The notes below the pieces were generated by a model. It did no database searches. It had not been told where the DNA came from and worked only from the letters and a program-made list of their open reading frames with translations. Below are positions 45,772-54,528 of a stretch of DNA of 64,000 nt, piece by piece. The stretch is taken from contig NZ_CAKXZS010000011.1 of NCBI RefSeq assembly GCF_935822925.1, positions 39,272-103,271 on the forward strand. Direction: 5' to 3'. Both the position numbers and the translations under genes were made by a program. Source of the stretch: Mesorhizobium ventifaucium (GTDB taxonomy: Bacteria > Pseudomonadota > Alphaproteobacteria > Rhizobiales > Rhizobiaceae). The first letter of the stretch is position 1; every line of letters starts with the position of its first letter.

Positions 45772-45953
45772 TTTATATGTGCGAAAAATCAGGCGATTGC
45801 CCGAAGGATTGGCGGTCTATATCGGTCCGATCCATGTTGAGGTGAGATTGTGGCCGCCGGCATGCCGCTCGTGACAGCGGACGAAGCCTGTGCCACATTT
45901 TGTACCTAATTTGTCCTGCAAAAGCCCCTTCTCGACCAAAGAAGGGACAGCTC

Positions 45954-46673
45954 ATGAGGGAGCCACTTGAAATGGCAACAATCGCGCTTGTCGATGACGA
46001 CCGCAACATTCTGACTTCGGTGTCGATCGCCCTCGAATCGGAGGGGTATCGCGTCGAAACCTATACGGATGGGGCGTCGGCGCTGGAAGGTCTGGCGGCG
46101 CGCCCGCCGAATCTCGCCATCCTCGACATCAAGATGCCGCGCATGGACGGCATGGAGCTTCTGCGCCGGATGCGCCAGAAATCCGACCTGCCGGTGATCT
46201 TCCTGACGTCCAAGGACGACGAGATCGATGAGCTTTTCGGCCTCAAGATGGGTGCCGACGACTTTATCCGCAAACCCTTCTCGCAGCGTCTTCTGGTCGA
46301 GCGGGTTCGCGCAGTGCTGCGCCGTGCCAGCGCCCGCGAGGCGTCGGCCAAGACGCCCAACCAGCAGGCCCGTTCGCTTGAGCGCGGCCAGCTTGTCATG
46401 GACCAGGAGCGCCACACCTGCACCTGGAAAGGCGAGCCGGTGACGCTTACGGTCACCGAATTCCTGATCCTGCATTCTCTGGCCCAGCGCCCCGGTGTGG
46501 TAAAAAGCCGTGATGCGCTGATGGATTCGGCCTATGATGAGCAGGTCTATGTCGATGACCGCACCATCGACAGTCACATCAAGCGGCTTCGCAAGAAGTT
46601 CAAGGCCGTCGATGATGACTTCGAGATGATCGAAACCCTTTACGGAGTCGGATATCGGTTCCGCGAAGCTTGA
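45954..46673 (+). CDS. chvI: ChvI, response regulator of the ChvG-ChvI system
   Basis: The 239-residue OmpR-family regulator has a receiver domain with acidic pocket ([39 protein letters not shown]) and phospho-acceptor Asp58 in [18 protein letters not shown], then a winged-helix DNA-binding domain with [72 protein letters not shown]. This matches ChvI, which controls envelope, exopolysaccharide and acid-response genes needed for symbiosis or virulence. ATG 45954 has AAGGG 7 bases before it; ATG 45972 would give a 233-residue form. chvG follows. Confidence 0.95.
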   Translation: MREPLEMATIALVDDDRNILTSVSIALESEGYRVETYTDGASALEGLAARPPNLAILDIKMPRMDGMELLRRMRQKSDLPVIFLTSKDDEIDELFGLKMGADDFIRKPFSQRLLVERVRAVLRRASAREASAKTPNQQARSLERGQLVMDQERHTCTWKGEPVTLTVTEFLILHSLAQRPGVVKSRDALMDSAYDEQVYVDDRTIDSHIKRLRKKFKAVDDDFEMIETLYGVGYRFREA

Positions 46674-46677
46674 ATTG

Positions 46678-46782
46678 ATGCATGTCGCCCAAAAGCGGTC
46701 CCGGTTTTGGGACAACGACATGTTCAAAACGCCAATGCATGTCGCTCAAAAGTGGTCCCGGTTTTGGGGCAACGACATGCAT
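46678..46782. repeat. Two tandem palindromes between chvI and chvG
   Basis: Copies at 46678-46722 and 46735-46782 share ATGCATGTCGC, AAAAG-GGTCCCGGTTTTGGG and ACGACATG, and the second ends with ATGCAT, closing the palindrome. They match the element at 41218-41266. They lie in the 142-bp gap between the regulator and kinase genes, starting 5 bp after the chvI stop. Confidence 0.8.
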
Positions 46783-46815
46783 CAAACTAAAGACTGAGCC
46801 GGGGGCTGCTATTCG

Positions 46816-48597
46816 ATGGCAGTGGACGTAGAGCGAGTGAGACGGACGGGCGCCCGGCGCCCGTCGCGGATTCTGCCCGCATTCCTGTCGAGGATCACGG
46901 TGCCGATGCGCCGCTTCCTCGGCCACCATATCTTTTCCAGCCTGACGCGGCGCATTCTCTTCCTCAACCTCGCCGGCCTGGCCGTCCTGGTTACCGGCAT
47001 CCTCTACCTCAACACGTTTCGCGACGGGCTGATCGATGCCCGCGTCGAGAGCCTGATGACCCAGGGCGAGATCATCGCCGGCGCGATCGCGGCATCGGCG
47101 ACGGTCGAGACCGATTCGATCAGCATCGATCCGGAAAAGCTGCTTGAACTGCAGGCCGGCGAAAGCTTGGGCCCTGGCTCCGATCAGCTCGACAATCTGG
47201 ACTTTCCGATCAATCCGGAGCGCGTCGCGCCGGTGCTCAGGCGGTTGATTTCGCCGACGCGGACGCGCGCCCGGATCTATGACCGCGACGCCAATCTGCT
47301 GCTCGATTCGCGCCACCTCTATTCGCGCGGCCAGATCCTTCGCTACGATCTGCCGCCGACCGACAAGGAAGAGCCCGATCTTCTCGAGCGAATCCAGAAA
47401 TTCGTCTTCGACTTCTTCCGCAACACCGCGCTGCCGGTCTACCATGAGCAGCCGGGCGGCAACGGCGCTGCATTTCCCGAGGTGGTCAAGGCGCTTACCG
47501 GCAGCCCGTCGACTATCGTCCGGATCTCCGAACAGGGCGAGCAGATTGTTTCGGTCGCCGTGCCGATCCAGCGCTTCCGCGCCGTCCTCGGCGTGCTGAT
47601 GCTGTCGACGGAAGGCGGCGATATCGACAAGATCGTCGCGGCCGAGCGCAAGGCGATCCTGCGCGTCTTCGGCATCGCCGCCCTTGTCACCGCCATCCTG
47701 TCGATGCTGCTTGCTTCGACCATCGCCAACCCGCTGCGCCGGCTGTCGGCGGCGGCGGTCAGGGTGCGGCGCGGCGTCAAGAATCGCGAGGAAATCCCGG
47801 ACTTCTCCGATCGGCAGGACGAGATCGGCAATCTGTCGATCGCCGTGCGCGACATGACCAATGCGCTCTACGCCCGCATCGAGGCGATCGAAAGCTTCGC
47901 GGCTGACGTCTCGCACGAATTGAAGAACCCGCTGACCTCGCTGCGCAGCGCCGTAGAGACCCTGCCTCTGGCTAAGAACGAGGCGTCGCGCGCCCGGCTG
48001 ATGGAGATCATCCAGCACGACGTCAGGCGGCTGGATCGCCTCATCACCGACATTTCCGATGCCTCCCGCCTTGATGCCGAGCTCGCGCGCGAAGACGCAG
48101 GAACCGTAGATCTCAAGAAATTCATCACGGATCTGGTCGACGTTTCGCGCACGGCCACGCGCAACAAGAAGACGGTCGACATCGAGTTCAAGGTCGCCAA
48201 ACTGCCGCAGGGCGTCAAAGGCTACTTCGTCGCCGGCCATGATTTGCGGATCGGCCAGGTCGTCACCAATCTGATCGAGAATGCCCGCTCCTTCGTTCCT
48301 GGGGAGCGCGGCCACATCGCCATATCGCTGGCGCGCGCCGGCAAGGTCAACATCATCACCGTCGACGACAATGGTCCCGGTATAAGGGCCGACAACATCG
48401 ACCGCATCTTCGAACGCTTCTACACCGACCGGCCGGCCGGCGAGGCGTTCGGCCAGAACTCGGGTCTTGGCCTGTCGATCAGCAGGCAGATCGTCGAAGC
48501 CCATGGCGGCACGCTGACCGCCGAGAACATCCCGGGCACCAAACCCGGCGAGATCAAGGGCGCACGTTTCGTCGTGACACTGCCGGCGGAAGGCTGA
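46816..48597 (+). CDS. chvG: ChvG, sensor histidine kinase
   Basis: The 593-residue membrane kinase has an N-terminal transmembrane segment (ILFLNLAGLAVLVTGILYLNTF), a periplasmic sensor domain of about 220 residues, a second membrane helix (ILRVFGIAALVTAILSMLLASTIA), a HAMP domain, the H-box AADVSHELKNPLTSLRSAVETLPL with phospho-accepting His, and the N, G1 and G2 boxes (TNLIENARSF, ITVDDNGPGIR, NSGLGLSISRQIVEAHGG). This is the profile of ChvG/ExoS, the partner of ChvI, sensing acidic pH and envelope stress in rhizobia and Agrobacterium. Confidence 0.95.
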   Translation: MAVDVERVRRTGARRPSRILPAFLSRITVPMRRFLGHHIFSSLTRRILFLNLAGLAVLVTGILYLNTFRDGLIDARVESLMTQGEIIAGAIAASATVETDSISIDPEKLLELQAGESLGPGSDQLDNLDFPINPERVAPVLRRLISPTRTRARIYDRDANLLLDSRHLYSRGQILRYDLPPTDKEEPDLLERIQKFVFDFFRNTALPVYHEQPGGNGAAFPEVVKALTGSPSTIVRISEQGEQIVSVAVPIQRFRAVLGVLMLSTEGGDIDKIVAAERKAILRVFGIAALVTAILSMLLASTIANPLRRLSAAAVRVRRGVKNREEIPDFSDRQDEIGNLSIAVRDMTNALYARIEAIESFAADVSHELKNPLTSLRSAVETLPLAKNEASRARLMEIIQHDVRRLDRLITDISDASRLDAELAREDAGTVDLKKFITDLVDVSRTATRNKKTVDIEFKVAKLPQGVKGYFVAGHDLRIGQVVTNLIENARSFVPGERGHIAISLARAGKVNIITVDDNGPGIRADNIDRIFERFYTDRPAGEAFGQNSGLGLSISRQIVEAHGGTLTAENIPGTKPGEIKGARFVVTLPAEG

Positions 48598-48600
48598 CGA

Positions 48601-48776
48601 ATGATCCCGAAAAGTGGGAACCGGTTTTCGGACAAGATCATGCGTGACCAAAAAGCCATGATCCCGAAAAGTGGGAACCGGTTTTCGGACGAGATCATGC
48701 GTGAACCAATAAGCATCATCCCGAACCGAAGGTCCGCGCAGCGAAAAATGGGGACCGGTTTTTTCGGGCACGATAA
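48601..48776. repeat. Three tandem palindromes between chvG and hprK
   Basis: Copies at 48601-48643 and 48658-48701 are nearly identical (ATCCCGAAAAGTGGGAACCG with GGTTTTCGGAC and GATCATGCGTG). A third, diverged copy runs from 48714 to 48778 with about 20 inserted bases, and its last ATG is the hprK start codon. The array begins 3 bp after the chvG stop. Confidence 0.85.
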
Positions 48777-49237
48777 TGCCTGATCCAACTGTGCAGGCTG
48801 AGAACATTCACGGCACGGCGATCTTGATCGGCGAGCGTGGTGTCCTCATCACGGGACCGTCCGGCTCGGGCAAGACGACGCTGGCGCTCGCCCTCATCGA
48901 TCATTGCCGCCAACGTGGATTGTTTTCGCGGCTGATCGGTGACGACAGGCTCCTCGCGGCCGATCACGCGGGGCGGCTGGTCTGCCGGGTGCCCGCTCCC
49001 ATCGCTGGCCTCGCCGAGGTGCCCGGATTCGGCCCGCGGCCATTGTCGTTCGAGCCCGGCGGCGTGATCGACCTTTGCGTCCGGCTGGTCCCGGCAAGCG
49101 AAATGGACCGCTTCCAGGAAGATGCCAGCGAGCCCATCGCGGGCTGTCCGGTGCCGCGTATCGATCTTGCCGAACGCAATGTTCCGGCGGCCTTGCCGGC
49201 CGTGATGGCGCGGCTGTCAATTGCGCCTTTCGTATGA
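48776..49237 (+). CDS. hprK: HPr kinase/phosphorylase, short alphaproteobacterial form
   Basis: The 153-residue protein consists only of the C-terminal kinase domain of HprK: Walker A GPSGSGKTT at residues 27-35 (VLITGPSGSGKTTLALALIDHC), the DDR segment RLIGDDRLLAADHAG, and GFGPRPLSFEPGGVIDLCVRLVPASEMDRF. Firmicute HprK is twice as long; the short form is normal in alphaproteobacteria. It is expected to phosphorylate HPr on serine. The start ATG lies within a palindromic repeat. It links the chvGI genes to the PTS genes downstream. Confidence 0.93.
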   Translation: MPDPTVQAENIHGTAILIGERGVLITGPSGSGKTTLALALIDHCRQRGLFSRLIGDDRLLAADHAGRLVCRVPAPIAGLAEVPGFGPRPLSFEPGGVIDLCVRLVPASEMDRFQEDASEPIAGCPVPRIDLAERNVPAALPAVMARLSIAPFV

Positions 49238-49399
49238 TCCGATTTCGAATTGTTGCTGCAATGCGTCAAAATGGCCTGCGCCTGTGCAATTTTGGGCTTG
49301 TCAACGCGCCTCGCGTCGACAAGATAGCGCTCCCGCCGCCCGAAAAGGCCGGCGAACATGAAGCGCCTATGAAGCGGCGATGACGGGAGCCACCAAAGA
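49238..49399. other. Intergenic gap between hprK and the EIIA gene
   Basis: The 162 bases hold no gene or strong hairpin. Some short frames exist but lack codon preference. The Shine-Dalgarno for the EIIA gene (ACGGGAG near 49382) lies at its end. Confidence 0.3.
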
Positions 49400-49801
49400 A
49401 TGATCGGACTCGTGCTTGTAACGCACGGTCAACTGGCCGCCGAATTCCGCCATGCCGTGGAACATGTCGTCGGGCCACAAGACAGTTTCGAGACCGTGGC
49501 GATCGGCGCCGATGACGATATGGAGCAGCGCCGCAGCGACATCATCGACGCCGTTGCCCGTGTCGACACGGGAGCGGGCGTCATCGTCTTGACAGACATG
49601 TTCGGCGGCACGCCTTCCAATCTTGCAATTTCGGTGATGGAATCCGGTCGTACCGAGGTCATTGCCGGCATGAACCTGCCGATGCTGATCAAGCTGTCCA
49701 GCATTCGCAAGGGCGACAATATGAGCGCAGCGCTGGACGAGGCGCAGGCGGCCGGCCGCAAATACATCAATGTCGCCAGCCAGCTTCTGAGCAGCAAATG
49801 A
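49400..49801 (+). CDS. PTS mannose-type EIIA component
   Basis: The 133-residue protein is an EIIA of the mannose/fructose (ManX) family: MIGLVLVTHGQLAAEF with active-site His9, IVLTDMFGGTPSNLAI, and GMNLPMLIKLSSIRK. The family usually passes phosphate to a sugar transporter, but no EIIB, EIIC or EIID gene is present here, so a regulatory role is likely, as described for the alphaproteobacterial PTS. Its stop overlaps the HPr start by 4 bp. The order hprK-EIIA-HPr is conserved in rhizobia. Confidence 0.93.
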   Translation: MIGLVLVTHGQLAAEFRHAVEHVVGPQDSFETVAIGADDDMEQRRSDIIDAVARVDTGAGVIVLTDMFGGTPSNLAISVMESGRTEVIAGMNLPMLIKLSSIRKGDNMSAALDEAQAAGRKYINVASQLLSSK

Positions 49802-50094
49802 ACGCGCTGTCGGCCAACAAGGGTGACATCGTCCGAGAATTTCCAATCGTCAACCAGCGTGGCCTGCATGCCCGCGCCTCGGCAAAGTTCGTTCAGGTCG
49901 CCAGCGGTTTCGACGCCTCCGTCCAGGTCGAGAAGGACGGCGTCACGGTTGGTGGCACCTCGATCATGGGCCTCATGATGCTGGCGGCAAGCCCCGGCTA
50001 TTCGATCCGCGTCACCGCCAGGGGCCCGGAGGCCGAGCAGGTGATCGATGCGCTGGAGCAACTGGTCGCCTCCCGCTTCGGCGAAGAGTCCTGA
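49798..50094 (+). CDS. HPr, PTS phosphocarrier protein
   Basis: The 98-residue protein carries the phospho-accepting His24 in VNQRGLHARASAKFVQVASGFD and Ser55 in GGTSIMGLMMLAASPG, the equivalent of Ser46, the target of HPr kinase. Both sites intact means the short HprK at 48776 has a proper substrate. It would be phosphorylated at His by enzyme I, whose gene is not in the window. The N-terminus (MNALSANKGDIV) is about ten residues longer than in E. coli HPr. Confidence 0.95.
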   Translation: MNALSANKGDIVREFPIVNQRGLHARASAKFVQVASGFDASVQVEKDGVTVGGTSIMGLMMLAASPGYSIRVTARGPEAEQVIDALEQLVASRFGEES

Positions 50095-50100
50095 CGCCTG

Positions 50101-50200
50101 GAGCGCCGCGCGTCCGTTGGACGCGCAAAAGACGCTCACATCTAGCACTTAGAATTTGCGCATTATGCTTCCGAAAACCGATTCCGATTTCGCGCCGGTG
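50101..50200. repeat. RIME-like intergenic element, copy 3
   Basis: GAGCGCCGCGCGTCCGTTGG with ACGCGCAAAAG and TTTGCGCATTATGCTTCCGA match the copies at 25150, 43365 and 63886, in the same order. It lies directly after the HPr stop. Confidence 0.7.
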
Positions 50201-50221
50201 CGCCTCCAAAGACATGCACGG

Positions 50222-50237
50222 ATAAAGATTTCTTTAT
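50222..50237. promoter_or_regulatory. SamR/SahR-type operator candidate upstream of ahcY
   Basis: ATAAAGA-TT-TCTTTAT is a 7-2-7 inverted repeat, 114 bp before the ahcY start. It resembles the ATAAAGA-type palindrome predicted for ArsR-family regulators of S-adenosyl-methionine and homocysteine metabolism in alphaproteobacteria. No SAH riboswitch-like fold was recognised in the same stretch. The regulator gene is not in the window. Confidence 0.55.
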
Positions 50238-50350
50238 ATCCCATTGTCGTCCGACCGACGATCTGCTAGTCAGGCCGGCAATTCGCGCCCTTCGACACGC
50301 CTTTCCGGCGCGGGCGCATCCCGAAGACAATTCTTGATCGGAGCACTGCC

Positions 50351-51751
50351 ATGACGGGTAGCAATGACTATGTGGTCGCCGACATCTCGCTTGCCGGCTG
50401 GGGCCGCAAGGAGATCGAGATCGCCGAAACCGAAATGCCGGGCCTGATGGCCTGCCGCGAAGAATTCGGCAAGGCGCAGCCGCTCAAGGGCGCGCGCATC
50501 ACCGGCTCGCTGCATATGACCATCCAGACGGCGGTGCTGATCGAAACGCTGAAGGCGCTCGGCGCCGAAATCCGCTGGGCCTCCTGCAACATCTTCTCGA
50601 CCCAGGACCATGCTGCCGCGGCCATCGCCGAGGCCGGCATTCCGGTCTTCGCCGTCAAGGGCGAGACGCTCGAGGACTACTGGGTCTACACCGACAAGAT
50701 ATTCCAGTGGGCCGATGGCGGCACCTCCAACATGATCCTTGATGATGGCGGCGACGCCACCATGTATATCCTGATCGGCGCGCGCGCCGAAGCCGGCGAG
50801 GAAGTGCTGTCCGATCCGGGCAGCGAGGAGGAAGAAATCCTTTTTGCCCAGATCAAGAAGCGGATGGCGGCATCGCCCGGTTTCTTCACCAGGCAGAAGG
50901 AAGCGATCCGCGGCGTCACCGAAGAGACCACCACCGGCGTCAACCGGCTCTATCAATTGCAGAAGAAGGGTCTGCTGCCGTTCCCGGCGATCAACGTCAA
51001 CGATAGCGTGACCAAGTCGAAATTCGACAACAAATATGGCTGCAAGGAATCGCTGGTCGACGGCATTCGCCGCGGCACCGACACGATGATGGCCGGCAAG
51101 GTTGCGGTCGTCTGCGGCTATGGCGACGTCGGCAAGGGCTCTTCGGCGTCGCTCAAGGGCGCCGGCGCCCGCGTCAAGGTCACCGAGGTCGATCCGATCT
51201 GCGCATTGCAGGCGGCGATGGACGGCTTCGAAGTCGTCACCCTCGAAGACGCCGCCCCGACCGCCGACATCATCATCACCACCACCGGCAACAAGGATGT
51301 CGTCACCATCGACCATATGCGGGCGATGAAGGACATGGTGATCGTCGGCAATATCGGCCACTTCGACAACGAGATCCAGGTGGCCTCGCTGCGCAATCTG
51401 AAGTGGACCAACATCAAGCCGCAGGTCGACATGATCACCTTCCCGGACGGCAAGCGGATGATCCTTTTGTCGGAAGGCCGCCTGCTCAATCTCGGCAACG
51501 CCACCGGCCACCCGAGCTTTGTTATGTCGGCGTCCTTCACCAACCAGGTGCTGGCCCAGATCGAGCTGTACAGCAAGCCTGGCCAGTATCAGAACCAGGT
51601 CTATGTCCTGCCGAAGCATCTCGATGAAAAGGTCGCGCGCCTGCATCTCGACAAGCTCGGCGCCCGGCTCACCGAATTGTCCAGCGAACAGGCCGCCTAT
51701 ATCGGCGTGACCCCGCAGGGACCGTTCAAGCCGGAACACTACCGCTATTAA
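50351..51751 (+). CDS. ahcY: AhcY, adenosylhomocysteinase
   Basis: The 466-residue enzyme splits S-adenosyl-homocysteine into adenosine and homocysteine, removing an inhibitor of methyltransferases. Landmarks: [78 protein letters not shown], the NAD-binding [66 protein letters not shown], and the C-terminal [35 protein letters not shown] ending in HYRY. It keeps the approx. 40-residue insert present in most bacterial forms. A strong terminator follows. Confidence 0.98.
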   Translation: MTGSNDYVVADISLAGWGRKEIEIAETEMPGLMACREEFGKAQPLKGARITGSLHMTIQTAVLIETLKALGAEIRWASCNIFSTQDHAAAAIAEAGIPVFAVKGETLEDYWVYTDKIFQWADGGTSNMILDDGGDATMYILIGARAEAGEEVLSDPGSEEEEILFAQIKKRMAASPGFFTRQKEAIRGVTEETTTGVNRLYQLQKKGLLPFPAINVNDSVTKSKFDNKYGCKESLVDGIRRGTDTMMAGKVAVVCGYGDVGKGSSASLKGAGARVKVTEVDPICALQAAMDGFEVVTLEDAAPTADIIITTTGNKDVVTIDHMRAMKDMVIVGNIGHFDNEIQVASLRNLKWTNIKPQVDMITFPDGKRMILLSEGRLLNLGNATGHPSFVMSASFTNQVLAQIELYSKPGQYQNQVYVLPKHLDEKVARLHLDKLGARLTELSSEQAAYIGVTPQGPFKPEHYRY

Positions 51752-51782
51752 CCATAGCTGAAAACTACCACTAGATATTGAC

Positions 51783-51816
51783 GCCGGGCGATTGACCTTC
51801 GCCCGGCTTTATTTTT
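51783..51816 (+). terminator. Rho-independent terminator of ahcY
   Basis: GCCGGGCGA and TCGCCCGGC (51783-51791 and 51799-51807) form a 9-bp stem with a 7-base loop, followed by TTTATTTTT. Confidence 0.9.
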
Positions 51817-51940
51817 GCGCCGATTGATTCTTCACGCCGATTCGCGCAAGCGCTATGGTGCTGATTCGCGGGGTTCGGGGACGAGGGCCGACACCCGCAT
51901 CAGGGCGGTCTTGCATTCAGGCGGCGAAGAGGACCAGGAC

Positions 51941-54520
51941 ATGCCGGGGGATCACCCGCCTTGCGCGGGACGGGCCGTTTCCGGCGGCCACAACGATTCG
52001 GCGACAACGGGTTCCGCTGCCAGCGGCGGAAGCCTCTTATGGCGCGCCGGCACCCGCGTCGGAAAATTGCTTGCTTCTTCGGCGCTCGCCGGCCCGCTGC
52101 TTGGCCTTTCGGCACATGCTGGACCCGCTGCTGCGTCCCCCGCGGCTGCGTCCAAAGCCGGGCTGTCGGTCAGCACGGTCGAGGTCATGCAACTCGCCAT
52201 GTTTGTCGGCGTCATGGGCGCGGCACTTGTCTCGGCCATTTTCCTGATCCGCGAACGGGCGCGCACCTCGGCGCAGAATGGCGAACTCAGGGCCCGCTTG
52301 GCCGACGTCAACGCTGCGCTGCAGCGCTCCGAGGCGCTGCTCAACCTGCGCGACCAGCGTGTCGTCGTATGGGCCTCGGAAAACAAGAAGCCCGAGCTCG
52401 TCGGGACATTGCCGGTTGAAAGCGGCGCTCCGGAAGACCGTGCCGCCTTCCTCGCCTTCGGCCGTTGGCTGATGCCACGCTCGGCGGCGGCGCTCGAGAA
52501 TGCCGTGGCGGGACTGCGGGAAAAGGCGAGGCCGTTCGACCTCGTCATCGAATCGCAGGCCGGGGCGCCGCTCGAAGTGCACGGGCGCAAGAGCGCAGCA
52601 CACGTGGTCGTCCGCTTCGTCTCGCTTTCTGAAACGCAGCGAAGCGAGGCCAGGCTGAAAATCGAGAACCAGCGCCTTGCCGCCGAGTATGACACCATGC
52701 TCGGCCTTTTCAACGCACTCAGCATGCCAGCATGGCTGCGCTCGGCGGACGGGCGGCTGAAATGGGTCAACCGCGCCTATGCCAGGGCGGTCGAGGCGGA
52801 AAACCCCGAAGCTGCGGTTCGCGACGCGAAGGAATTCCTGGGCGGCCAGGCGCGCGATGCGATCGCTGCGCAGCACAAGTCGCATCCCGTCTTCGAGCAG
52901 GCGCTTTCCACCGTGATCGAAGGCGACCGCCGCATGTTCGCCGTGACCGACTTCGCCGGCGCGGACGGCTCGGCGGGTCTCGCCTGCGACACCAGCGCCA
53001 TCGAAACGATCCGTAGCGAATATGAGCGGACCGTGCGCAGCCATGCCGATACGCTCGACCAGCTCAACACCGCCGTGGCGATTTTCGATGCCGACGAAAA
53101 ACTGCGGTTTTTCAACCAGGCGTTCCAGAAACTATGGGGTCTCGACAGCGGCTTCCTGCACAGCGCTCCGGACAACGCCTTGTTGCTCGACCGGCTTCGC
53201 AGCGAAGGCAGGATCGCCGAGCAGCCCGAATGGCGGCGCTGGAAGGAAAGCCTGCTTGGCGCCTATCGCGCGGTCGAGTCGCAGGAGCATTGGTGGCATT
53301 TGCCGGACGGCAAGACCATCCGCGTCGTCGCCAATCCGCAGCCCAAAGGCGGCGTCACCTGGGTGTTCGAGAACCTGACCGAGAAGATGGACCTCGAAAG
53401 CCGCTACCAGACCGCGGTGCGGGTCCAGGGCGAGACGCTCGACAATCTTGCCGAAGGCGTTGCCGTGTTCGGCCCCGACGGCAGGCTCAGATTGTCGAAC
53501 CCGGCCTTCGCAGCGCTTTGGGGGCTGGACGCCGACGCCGCCAAGCCCAACGTTCACGTCTCCACGATCCGCGATCTTTGCGACCGGGGCGCCGCCGACA
53601 GCCCTTGGGGCGGTTTCGTTGCCGCGGTCACCGGTTTCGACGATGAGCGCCGCGACCGCCACGGCCAGACCGAGCTGAACAACGGCACCGTGCTGCGCTA
53701 CGCGATGATCCCGCTGCCCAACGGTCAGGTGATGATGACCTTCGTCGACGTCACCGACAGCGTCAATGTAGAGCGGGCGCTGAAGGACAAGAACGAGGCA
53801 CTGGAAAAATCCGACCAGCTCAAGAACGAGTTTGTGCAGCACGTCTCCTACGAGCTGCGCTCGCCGCTGACCAACATCATCGGCTTCACCGAGCTGCTTT
53901 CGCTGCCCTCGACCGGGCCATTGAACCAGAAGCAGCGCGAATATGTCGAGCATGTCAGCTCGTCTTCCTCGGTCCTGCTCACCATCGTCAACGACATCCT
54001 CGACCTGGCGACCGTGGATGCCGGCATCATGGAGCTCGATATCTCCGAAGTTCACGTCGACCGGACCATCGCTGCCGCTGCCGAGCTTGTTGCCGACCGG
54101 CTGGAGGAGCATGCGATCAGGCTCAAGATCGATGCGGCCACTGCGCCAAAGACGTTCCACGGCGATGAAATCCGCATCCGCCAGATCCTCTACAATCTGC
54201 TGAGCAATGCCGCGAACTACGCTCCCGAGGCGAGCACCATCACGCTCGCCTGCCGCTCGCTTGGTGAGGGCGTGGAATTCTCCGTTCACGACGATGGTCC
54301 CGGCATGCCGCCAGACCTGCTCGATTCCGTGTTCCGCCGTTTCGAACCGCGCAGCAATGGCGGCCGCCGGCGCGGCCCCGGCCTCGGCCTGTCGATCGTC
54401 AAGAGCTTTGTCGAGCTGCATGGCGGCAGCGTCCGAATCGAAACCGGCAAGGACATGGGCACCACTGTCATTTGTGCGTTTCCCGACACGCCGTCCGGCA
54501 TCCGCGCGGCGGCCGAGTAG
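51941..54520 (+). CDS. divL: DivL-like PAS sensor kinase with Tyr in place of the phospho-His
   Basis: The 859-residue protein has one transmembrane helix (VMQLAMFVGVMGAALVSAIFLI), several PAS domains from about residue 230 to 590, and a C-terminal kinase core: QLKNEFVQHVSYELRSPLTNIIGFTELL, ILYNLLSNAANYAPE, FSVHDDGPGMPPDLLDSVFRRFEP and GPGLGLSIVKSFVELHGGS. In the H-box the accepting His of SHELRxPL is Tyr (residue 637), the hallmark of DivL, which controls CckA and the cell-cycle regulator CtrA in alphaproteobacteria. The ATG at 51941 is chosen for position; an upstream frame from 51815 has no likeness. The neighbour tsaE is also typical. Confidence 0.88.
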   Translation: MPGDHPPCAGRAVSGGHNDSATTGSAASGGSLLWRAGTRVGKLLASSALAGPLLGLSAHAGPAAASPAAASKAGLSVSTVEVMQLAMFVGVMGAALVSAIFLIRERARTSAQNGELRARLADVNAALQRSEALLNLRDQRVVVWASENKKPELVGTLPVESGAPEDRAAFLAFGRWLMPRSAAALENAVAGLREKARPFDLVIESQAGAPLEVHGRKSAAHVVVRFVSLSETQRSEARLKIENQRLAAEYDTMLGLFNALSMPAWLRSADGRLKWVNRAYARAVEAENPEAAVRDAKEFLGGQARDAIAAQHKSHPVFEQALSTVIEGDRRMFAVTDFAGADGSAGLACDTSAIETIRSEYERTVRSHADTLDQLNTAVAIFDADEKLRFFNQAFQKLWGLDSGFLHSAPDNALLLDRLRSEGRIAEQPEWRRWKESLLGAYRAVESQEHWWHLPDGKTIRVVANPQPKGGVTWVFENLTEKMDLESRYQTAVRVQGETLDNLAEGVAVFGPDGRLRLSNPAFAALWGLDADAAKPNVHVSTIRDLCDRGAADSPWGGFVAAVTGFDDERRDRHGQTELNNGTVLRYAMIPLPNGQVMMTFVDVTDSVNVERALKDKNEALEKSDQLKNEFVQHVSYELRSPLTNIIGFTELLSLPSTGPLNQKQREYVEHVSSSSSVLLTIVNDILDLATVDAGIMELDISEVHVDRTIAAAAELVADRLEEHAIRLKIDAATAPKTFHGDEIRIRQILYNLLSNAANYAPEASTITLACRSLGEGVEFSVHDDGPGMPPDLLDSVFRRFEPRSNGGRRRGPGLGLSIVKSFVELHGGSVRIETGKDMGTTVICAFPDTPSGIRAAAE

Positions 54521-54528
54521 CGCGCTCG

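Noticed and set aside
46600..48807. Long minus-strand frame opposite chvG
   Set aside because: It reads through the repeats and chvG antisense; chvG has all kinase boxes on the plus strand.
50101..50350. SAH riboswitch upstream of ahcY
   Set aside because: No recognisable conserved core or pseudoknot; the stretch is explained by a RIME-like element and a palindromic operator candidate.
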